5,634 bases of DNA. Origin: Gordonia sp. (in: high G+C Gram-positive bacteria) (GTDB lineage Bacteria; Actinomycetota; Actinomycetes; Mycobacteriales; Mycobacteriaceae). A program made the translations under genes and the position numbers. The stretch's first letter is position 1, and the number at the start of each line of letters is the position of its first letter. Positions 1 through 4,553 of the stretch are shown piece by piece. The stretch is from positions 1-5,634 of the forward strand of contig JASLJL010000235.1 of the NCBI GenBank assembly GCA_030152405.1, in the 5' to 3' direction. A model generated the notes under the pieces. The model saw only the letters and a list, made by a program, of their open reading frames with translations, did no database searches and was not told the DNA's origin.

Positions 1-561
1 GCCAGCCCGCCGCTGGACTTCCACCTCTCCGACACCTACTTCGTTGTCGCGCACTTCCACTACACGATCTTCGGATCGGTGGTCTTCGCTGGTTTCGCGG
101 CGCTGTACTTCTGGTTCCCGAAGATGACCGGCCGGATGCTCGACGAACGCCTGGGAAAGATCCACTTCTGGACCATGTTCATCGGATTCCACATGACATT
201 CCTGGTCCAGCACTGGCTGGGGAATGCGGGTATGCCCCGTCGATACGCTGACTATCTTCCGAGTGACGGATTCACCGTGCTCAACATGGTGTCGTCGATA
301 GGCTCGCTGATCTTGGGCGTATCCACGCTGTTCGTGGTCTGGAACATCTTCGTCTCATGCCGGTTCGGCGAAGTGGTCACCGTGGACGATCCCTGGGGAT
401 TCGGCAACTCCTTGGAGTGGGCCACGACATGCCCGCCTCCGCGTCACAACTTCACCGAACTGCCCCGAATCAGGTCAGAACGCCCGGCCTTCGAGCTGCA
501 TTACCCGTTCATGGTCGAACGCATGCGGGCCGAGGCCCATGCCGGCCGCAGACACGGCTGA
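1..561 (+). CDS. ctaD: Cytochrome c oxidase subunit I (aa3 type), C-terminal part
   Basis: This is the C-terminal 186 codons of the haem-copper oxidase catalytic subunit, which reduces O2 to water in the membrane and pumps protons; the 5' part lies outside the window. The reading frame is open from base 1 to TGA at 559-561. Visible residue 11-21 is [11 protein letters not shown], where H18 and H20 match the proximal ligands of haem a3 and haem a (bovine H376 and H378). R80-R81 in GMPRRY match the haem-propionate arginines (bovine R438/R439). Three hydrophobic segments at about 14-39, 53-73 and 93-120 fit helices X, XI and XII. The cytosolic tail has the block [10 protein letters not shown] (131-140) followed by CPPPRHNF (144-151) and RPAFELHYP, as I remember it from mycobacterial CtaD. 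The position of the bovine Mg-site His (H368) is Ser10 here; from memory actinobacterial homologues also lack that His. The gene is convergent with htdX, 59 bp apart. Identity is near certain; only the true start is missing. Confidence 0.97.
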   Translation, partial: ASPPLDFHLSDTYFVVAHFHYTIFGSVVFAGFAALYFWFPKMTGRMLDERLGKIHFWTMFIGFHMTFLVQHWLGNAGMPRRYADYLPSDGFTVLNMVSSIGSLILGVSTLFVVWNIFVSCRFGEVVTVDDPWGFGNSLEWATTCPPPRHNFTELPRIRSERPAFELHYPFMVERMRAEAHAGRRHG

Positions 562-565
562 ACGC

Positions 566-604
566 GAAACGCGCCTCCTGCTCGATGAGCGGGAGGCGCG
601 TTTC
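566..604. terminator. Symmetric hairpin between convergent ctaD and htdX
   Basis: A perfect 13-bp inverted repeat (arms 566-578 and 592-604, GAAACGCGCCTCC and its complement) encloses 579-591, which itself pairs GCTC (580-583) with GAGC (587-590) around a GAT loop. With one G-U pair this makes an almost continuous 18-bp stem. It begins 5 bp after the ctaD stop and ends 17 bp from the htdX stop, so it can serve both transcripts. There is no external T-tract on either strand, although each arm ends in an AAA or TTT run. This fits the U-poor hairpin terminators common in actinobacteria. The structure is seen in the sequence; termination activity is inferred from position. Confidence 0.75.
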
Positions 605-620
605 ACGGGTTGCCGTGGAT

Positions 621-1502
621 TCAGTCGATTCGTCGGACAGTGCCCGTCAGATGCGGGTAGCCCTTCTTGCGATTGAGGACCGACACGTCGAAGCCGCCGT
701 CCGTGTGTGACGCGTAGGCGTTGACCTTGGCGGGCAACAGGATCGGCTTGCCGAAGCGAACCGAGTAGACCACTGCGCCGGGCAGCGAGCCTTCGATGTT
801 GGCCAGCGACGCGGCGGCCGTCCACATGCCGTGGGCGATCGCCTGATTGAATCCGAACGCCTTGGCGGTGATGTCCGCCATGTGGATCGGATTGCGGTCG
901 CCGGACGCCTCCGCGTACTTGCGAATCAGACCGAGGTCCACCGACAGCACACGATCGGGCGGGGGAGCCGCCGTCTCCTTGGGCGCCGGTCCTCGTTCGC
1001 CGCCGGAGAGGCTCGTCCGCTGCTGCTTCAAGAACGTGCTCGTCTGCCGAGCCACGAGCTCGCGGCCCACGTAGAACTCGGAGATCATGTCGACGAGCAT
1101 GCCCTTGCGGTGCTCACGCAGGTTCTCCGCGTGCGTCTCGATGGTGAGCGGCTCGTCCACGCTGATCGCACGCAGACGCTCGATCGTGTTCTCGATGTGC
1201 ACCGAACCGACCGCGCCGAGCGGGAACTTCGGATCGACCATCGCGGACATCGCCAGCGGGAACTGCAGCACGAACAGGTACGTGACCGGCACGGTGGAGC
1301 CGAACGGCAGCCCGGTCGCGTGGCAGTAGTCGGCGAGCTGATCAAGATCGATGCGGACGTTCTCGATCCGGAACACCGTGTCGGGGATGACGGCGTCCGC
1401 CGCGACACGCGCAGGCTTCCCGATCACCGGCAGCATCGCTGCGACGGCCTTCGGGTAGATCTGTGCGGGTCCCGGTAGGGACGTCAGGGTGACGGTGGTC
1501 AT
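621..1502 (-). CDS. htdX: MaoC-type (R)-specific enoyl-thioester hydratase, double hotdog (HtdX-like)
   Basis: A 293-residue protein that resembles M. tuberculosis HtdX (Rv0241c, about 280 aa), a hydratase/dehydratase interconverting trans-2-enoyl and (R)-3-hydroxyacyl thioesters in the cytosol. The N-terminal half (about 35-160) is a degenerate hotdog fold with the conserved NLREHRKG stretch (127-134). A Pro/Ala-rich linker follows (about 168-184). The C-terminal hotdog (about 185-293) holds the hydratase-2 motif YAEASGDRNPIH (196-207), continuing to FGFNQAIAHGMW; D202 and H207 are the expected catalytic pair. The end YPHLTGTVR is typical of the family. The ATG (complement of 1500-1502) overlaps the fabG4 stop by one base (TGATG) and has no good Shine-Dalgarno sequence of its own, so translation is probably coupled to fabG4. 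Together the two genes could interconvert 3-oxoacyl, 3-hydroxyacyl and enoyl thioesters. Whether the natural carrier is CoA or ACP cannot be read from the sequence. Confidence 0.93.
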   Translation of the reverse strand: MTTVTLTSLPGPAQIYPKAVAAMLPVIGKPARVAADAVIPDTVFRIENVRIDLDQLADYCHATGLPFGSTVPVTYLFVLQFPLAMSAMVDPKFPLGAVGSVHIENTIERLRAISVDEPLTIETHAENLREHRKGMLVDMISEFYVGRELVARQTSTFLKQQRTSLSGGERGPAPKETAAPPPDRVLSVDLGLIRKYAEASGDRNPIHMADITAKAFGFNQAIAHGMWTAAASLANIEGSLPGAVVYSVRFGKPILLPAKVNAYASHTDGGFDVSVLNRKKGYPHLTGTVRRID

Positions 1503-2863
1503 CAGGCGCCCAGGAGGCTCTGGCCGCAGACGCGGACCACGTTGCCGGTGACCGCGTTGCTCGCGGGGTTGGCGAAGTAAGCGACGGTCTCGGCGACGTC
1601 GACGGTCTGGCCGCCCTGCTGCAGCGAGTTCATGCGGCGACCCACCTCGCGAGTGGCGAGCGGGATGGCGGCGGTCATCGCGGTCTCGATGAAGCCCGGG
1701 GCCACGGCGTTGATGGTGATGCCCTTCTTGCCGAGGATCGGAGCGTAGGCGTCGACCAGACCGATGACGCCAGCCTTCGAGGCGCCGTAGTTGGTCTGAC
1801 CGCGGTTGCCCGCGATGCCCGCGATCGACGAGACGTCGACGACGGCGCCGCCCTTGCGGAGCGCGTCGCGCTCGACGAGCTCGTTGACCAGGGTCTGCGG
1901 AGCGATCAGGTTGACGCCGATCACCGAGTTCCAGCGGCCCGAGTCCATGTTGGCGAGCAGCTTGTCGCGGGTGATGCCCGCGTTGTTGACGATGATGTCG
2001 AGGCCGCCGTGGCGCTCGAGAACGTGCTCGGCGACCTTGGCGCCCGCATCGTCCGCGGTGACGTCGAGGGGGAGCGCGGTGCCGCCGACACGGTTGGCGG
2101 TCTCCGACAGCGCCTCGCCCGCGGCGGGGATGTCGGCGCAGATCACGTGGGCGCCGTCGCGCGAGAGGACCTCGGCGATGGTGGCGCCGATGCCGCGTGC
2201 CGCACCGGTGACCAGCGCGACCTTGCCCTCGAGCGGTTTGTCCCAGCTGCCGATCTTGGCGCCGTTCGCGTCACCGACGCGGATCACCTGGGCGTCGACG
2301 TACGTCGACTTGGCCGAGAGCAGGAAGCGCAAGGTCGACTCGAGACCCGACAGGCCGGTCTTGGCCTTCGGCGAGACGTAGACGAGCTGGGCCGTCGCGC
2401 CGTTGCGGAGTTCCTTGCCGAGCGAACGGGTGAAGCCCTCGAGTGCGCGCTGGGCGACCTGCTCGTCGGGTCCCGAGGTCAGCTCGGGAGTGGTGCCGAT
2501 GACCACGAAGCGTGCGGAGTTGCCCGCCGAGCGCATGACGGGCGTGAAGAACTCGAAGAGCTGCTCGAGCTCGGCAGCCTTGGTGATGCCGGTGGCGTCG
2601 AACACCGCGGCACCGAGCTTGTCGGCGCTGCGGCCGCCCGCGTTGTTCTCGACGAGGGTGTAATCGTCACCGGCGGTGAGGATTTCGCGGATCGGCTCGA
2701 CGAGGCGTCCCTGACCGCCGAGCAGGACCGGGCCGCCGAGCGCGGGTGCCGACGGCGAGTAGCGACGCAGATGCGGCGGCTGGGGGAGACCGACGCGGCT
2801 GGCGATGAATCCGCCTGGGCCGGAATTGACGAAAGACGAGTAGAGATCGGTGTTGCCTGCCAC
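1502..2863 (-). CDS. fabG4: High-molecular-weight 3-oxoacyl-thioester reductase (FabG4-like, SDR)
   Basis: At 453 aa this matches the length and two-domain plan of M. tuberculosis FabG4 (Rv0242c, 454 aa), roughly double a normal FabG. Residues 1 to about 205 form the flavodoxin-like N-terminal domain without its own nucleotide motif (NSGPGGF at 13-19; [14 protein letters not shown] at 140-153). Residues about 211-453 are a full short-chain dehydrogenase: cofactor loop TGAARGIG (219-226), D244 at the end of the second strand (an acidic residue there favours NADH, as known for FabG4), NNAG (293-296), and the catalytic set N318, S346, Y359 and K363 in YGASK. The tail is GQSLLGA. The expected reaction is reduction of 3-oxoacyl-CoA or -ACP to the 3-hydroxy form, or the reverse. 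The start is GTG (complement of 2861-2863), supported by GAAGGAG 6 nt upstream and by the N-terminal alignment. It is first in an operon with htdX and divergent from fadA2. Confidence 0.96.
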   Translation of the reverse strand: MAGNTDLYSSFVNSGPGGFIASRVGLPQPPHLRRYSPSAPALGGPVLLGGQGRLVEPIREILTAGDDYTLVENNAGGRSADKLGAAVFDATGITKAAELEQLFEFFTPVMRSAGNSARFVVIGTTPELTSGPDEQVAQRALEGFTRSLGKELRNGATAQLVYVSPKAKTGLSGLESTLRFLLSAKSTYVDAQVIRVGDANGAKIGSWDKPLEGKVALVTGAARGIGATIAEVLSRDGAHVICADIPAAGEALSETANRVGGTALPLDVTADDAGAKVAEHVLERHGGLDIIVNNAGITRDKLLANMDSGRWNSVIGVNLIAPQTLVNELVERDALRKGGAVVDVSSIAGIAGNRGQTNYGASKAGVIGLVDAYAPILGKKGITINAVAPGFIETAMTAAIPLATREVGRRMNSLQQGGQTVDVAETVAYFANPASNAVTGNVVRVCGQSLLGA

Positions 2864-2869
2864 GGCGGG

Positions 2870-2876
2870 CTCCTTC
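2870..2876 (-). promoter_or_regulatory. Ribosome binding site of fabG4
   Basis: On the minus strand GAAGGAG lies 6 nt upstream of the GTG codon at 2863-2861. This strong match to the 16S rRNA 3' end decides for the GTG start of fabG4. Confidence 0.85.
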
Positions 2877-2910
2877 AGTAGTCGAAGAGTCGATTCGAGG
2901 TCTGCCGGTG

Positions 2911-2939
2911 ACGATAGGTCCGTTCGGCGGGTGTGTGCA
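2911..2939 (-). promoter_or_regulatory. Possible promoter of fabG4-htdX
   Basis: Read on the minus strand, TGCACA (2939-2934, 4 of 6 matches to TTGACA) is followed after exactly 17 bp by TATCGT (2916-2911, 4 of 6 matches to TATAAT). This would start transcription near 2904, giving a leader of about 40 nt that contains the fabG4 ribosome binding site. Such matches arise by chance fairly often, so this is a candidate only. Confidence 0.35.
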
Positions 2940-2988
2940 CCGCTCGGGCCTTGTGACGTTCACCGCATACGTCGAGGTCGACATAGAA

Positions 2989-3004
2989 CTTACTCTGGAG
3001 TAAG
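2989..3004. promoter_or_regulatory. Perfect palindrome, likely operator at the fadA2 start
   Basis: CTTACTC-TG-GAGTAAG is a perfect inverted repeat with 7-bp arms and a 2-bp centre, and symmetry ends at its edges. The 2-nt centre is too short for an RNA hairpin loop, so a DNA site for a dimeric repressor is more likely than a terminator. TetR-family regulators of fatty-acid genes in mycobacteria use short palindromes of this kind, but I cannot name the regulator. It lies 40 bp before the chosen fadA2 start and contains TACTCT (2991-2996), which fits TANNNT for a -10 element, so binding could block fadA2 initiation. A weaker palindrome GTCGA-GG-TCGAC (2971-2982) is centred exactly 20 bp away, about two helical turns. 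Confidence 0.6.
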
Positions 3005-3034
3005 AATGATGACAAGAATGGTCCCCTCGTCGTC

Positions 3035-3040
3035 AGGAGA
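3035..3040 (+). promoter_or_regulatory. Ribosome binding site favouring the GTG start of fadA2
   Basis: AGGAGA ends 4 nt before GTG at 3045-3047 (core AGGAG, 5-nt spacing). It supports this start over the in-frame ATGs at 3006, 3009 and 3018. The ATGs at 3006 and 3009 do have a competing GGAG at 2997-3000, inside the palindrome. Confidence 0.65.
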
Positions 3041-3044
3041 ACCC

Positions 3045-4352
3045 GTGGCCTCGTTCACGCCCCGTAAGCCCGAAACCCGCCAGCTGCGTCCCGTCGCGAT
3101 CGTCGGCGGCAACCGCATCCCGTTCGCGCGCCAGGACAAGGCGTACGCGACCGTCAGCAATCAGGAGATGTTCACCGCGGCGCTCCAAGGTCTGGTGAGC
3201 CGTTTCAACCTGCAGGGTGAGCAGCTCGGCATGGTCGCCGGTGGCGCCGTGCTCAAGCACTCGCGCGATTTCAACCTGATCCGCGAGTCGGTGCTCGGCT
3301 CGGGCCTGTCCCCGTACACCCCGGCCTTCGACCTGCAGCAGGCCTGCGGCACCGGTCTCCAGGCGATCGCCGCAGTGGCCGACGGCATCGCCTCCGGCCG
3401 CTACGACGTCGCCGTCGGCGGCGGCGTCGACACCACGTCCGACGCACCGATCGGCGTCTCCGAGGACATGCGCCGCCAGATGCTCGAAGTGAACCGGGCC
3501 AAGAGCACCCCGGATCGCATCAAGGCCGCGCTCGGGCTGGTCGCGAAGCTCGGCATCGAGATCCCGCGCAACGGCGAGCCGCGCACCGGGATGTCGATGG
3601 GCGAGCACGCCGCCATCACCGCCAACGAGTTCGGCATCAGCCGCGCCGATCAGGACGAGCTCGCGGCCGCCAGTCACCAGAAGATGGCCGCAGCGTACGA
3701 CCGCGGTTTCTTCGATGATCTGATCACCCCGTTCCACGGCCTCACCCGCGACGAGAACCTGCGTCCCGGGTCGACCGTCGAGAAGCTCGCCACCCTCAAG
3801 CCCGCCTTCGGCGTGAGCCTGGGCGACGCGACGATGACCGCGGGCAACTCGACGCCGCTCACCGACGGTGCGTCGACGGTCCTGCTGGCCAGCGACGAGT
3901 GGGCCGCCGAGAAGAAGCTTCCGGTCCTGGCCTACCTGGTCGACACCGAGACCGCGGCCGTCGACTATGTGAACGGCCCGGACGGCCTGCTCATGGCGCC
4001 GACCTACGCGGTCCCGCGCCTGCTGGAGCGCAACGGACTCACTCTGCAGGACTTCGACTTCTACGAGATCCACGAGGCGTTCGCCTCCGTCGTCCTGTGC
4101 ACCCTGCAGGCATGGGAGTCCGACGAGTACTGCCGTGAGCGTCTCGGCCTGGACAAGGCGCTGGGCGCGATCGACCGCAGCAAGCTCAACGTGAACGGCT
4201 CCTCGCTGGCGGCGGGTCACCCGTTCGCCGCGACCGGCGGACGCATCATCGCCCAGGCGGCGAAGCAGATCAAGGAGAACGGCGGCGGCCGCGCTCTCGT
4301 CTCGATCTGTGCCGCGGGCGGCCAGGGTGTGACCGCGATCGTCGAAGGCTGA
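3045..4352 (+). CDS. fadA2: Acetyl-CoA acetyltransferase / 3-ketoacyl-CoA thiolase (FadA2-like)
   Basis: A 435-residue thiolase that resembles M. tuberculosis FadA2 (Rv0243, about 440 aa). It cleaves 3-ketoacyl-CoA with CoA to acetyl-CoA and a shortened acyl-CoA, or condenses in reverse, in the cytosol. The N terminus reads VAIVGGNRIPFAR (17-29). The nucleophile is C101 in QQACGTG (98-104). H343 lies in HEAFA, the variant typical of trifunctional-enzyme beta subunits, where classical biosynthetic thiolases have NEAF. H392 is in the AAGHPFAATGGR block, and the proton-donor C422 is in CAAGGQG (422-428). All catalytic residues are present and the length is normal. I chose GTG 3045 for its AGGAG and because it leaves 16 residues before the conserved core, as in the mycobacterial protein. 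Starting at ATG 3006 would add 13 residues. It is divergent from fabG4-htdX, which supplies the reductase and hydratase of the same cycle, and has its own terminator downstream. The start is less certain than the identity. Confidence 0.95.
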   Translation: MASFTPRKPETRQLRPVAIVGGNRIPFARQDKAYATVSNQEMFTAALQGLVSRFNLQGEQLGMVAGGAVLKHSRDFNLIRESVLGSGLSPYTPAFDLQQACGTGLQAIAAVADGIASGRYDVAVGGGVDTTSDAPIGVSEDMRRQMLEVNRAKSTPDRIKAALGLVAKLGIEIPRNGEPRTGMSMGEHAAITANEFGISRADQDELAAASHQKMAAAYDRGFFDDLITPFHGLTRDENLRPGSTVEKLATLKPAFGVSLGDATMTAGNSTPLTDGASTVLLASDEWAAEKKLPVLAYLVDTETAAVDYVNGPDGLLMAPTYAVPRLLERNGLTLQDFDFYEIHEAFASVVLCTLQAWESDEYCRERLGLDKALGAIDRSKLNVNGSSLAAGHPFAATGGRIIAQAAKQIKENGGGRALVSICAAGGQGVTAIVEG

Positions 4353-4371
4353 TCGAACGGTCTCGCGACAG

Positions 4372-4409
4372 GCCCCGGACCGCTGAATGACGGCGGACCG
4401 GGGCTTTTT
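4372..4409 (+). terminator. Intrinsic terminator of fadA2
   Basis: GCCCCGG (4372-4378) pairs with CCGGGGC (4398-4404), and after one A-A mismatch CCGC (4380-4383) pairs with GCGG (4393-4396). A loop of 9 nt (4384-4392) and a run of five T (4405-4409) complete a canonical Rho-independent terminator 19 bp after the fadA2 stop. Confidence 0.92.
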
Positions 4410-4441
4410 GCGTGCCGAATGAAGAAGATCTCGGCGAACGT

Positions 4442-4457
4442 GTAACGCTGCGGTCAC
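4442..4457. promoter_or_regulatory. Candidate MtrA-type direct repeat upstream of the VanW gene
   Basis: GTAAC (4442-4446) and GTCAC (4453-4457) are direct repeats on one strand, separated by 6 bp and thus 11 bp apart, one helical turn. The response regulator MtrA of actinobacteria is known to bind paired GTMAC-like direct repeats before cell-wall and cell-division genes. The box lies 8 bp before the possible -10 TATAGA, where a -35 element would sit, which would suit an activator. The repeat is seen in the sequence; MtrA binding is inferred. Confidence 0.5.
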
Positions 4458-4484
4458 CTGGAGCTATAGACCAGATAGCTCCGG
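4458..4484. repeat. Inverted repeat around a possible -10 element
   Basis: GGAGCTAT (4460-4467) and ATAGCTCC (4475-4482) are perfect complements around a 7-nt centre; a T-G pair and a C-G pair extend the symmetry to 4458 and 4484. The left arm overlaps TATAGA (4465-4470), a 4-of-6 match to the -10 consensus with no convincing -35. It may be an operator or a small hairpin. Its right arm shares bases 4478-4484 with the next hairpin, so in RNA the two folds exclude each other. Confidence 0.45.
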
Positions 4485-4524
4485 CTGAACCGCCAGACCC
4501 CCGACCCGGCGGTTCAGCCGGAGT
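4478..4524 (+). repeat. Strong hairpin in the leader of the VanW gene
   Basis: CTCCGGCTGAACCGCC (4479-4494) pairs perfectly over 16 bp with 4508-4523, plus a G-U pair at 4478/4524, around a 13-nt C-rich loop (4495-4507). It is followed by TCTTGTCTTGTC, which is T-rich but not a true U-tract. If the TATAGA promoter is used, the transcript would begin at about the base of this stem, 30 bp before the VanW start codon, making it a 5' stabiliser or an attenuator. If the promoter lies downstream, it could be a back-up terminator for fadA2. Confidence 0.7.
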
Positions 4525-4553
4525 CTTGTCTTGTCATTAGGATCAAGTTCGTT

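Noticed and set aside
28..30. Loss of the Mg-site His of cytochrome oxidase (Ser10 of the visible part)
   Set aside because: As far as I recall, actinobacterial CtaD proteins commonly lack this His, so it does not suggest a damaged enzyme.
2009..2881. Plus-strand open frame (290 codons) antisense to fabG4
   Set aside because: It lies wholly within fabG4 apart from a few codons, and its Arg/Gly/Asp-rich translation has no motif; fabG4 is full-length and intact.
2880..2898. Short AGTCGA direct repeat and TCGAA/TTCGA inverted repeat in the fabG4 leader
   Set aside because: Only 5-6 bp long and made of TCGA-type words that are very common in this base composition.
2850..3044. N-terminal extension of fadA2 back to ATG 2850
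   Set aside because: It would add 65 Arg/Ser-rich residues with no thiolase counterpart, would overlap fabG4, and would translate through the divergent regulatory region.
3033..4457. Long minus-strand open frame (474 codons) antisense to fadA2
   Set aside because: It exactly shadows a thiolase with all catalytic residues intact. Its translation is Arg/Ala/Val/Gly/Asp-rich with no recognisable motif, as expected for the opposite strand of high-G+C codons.
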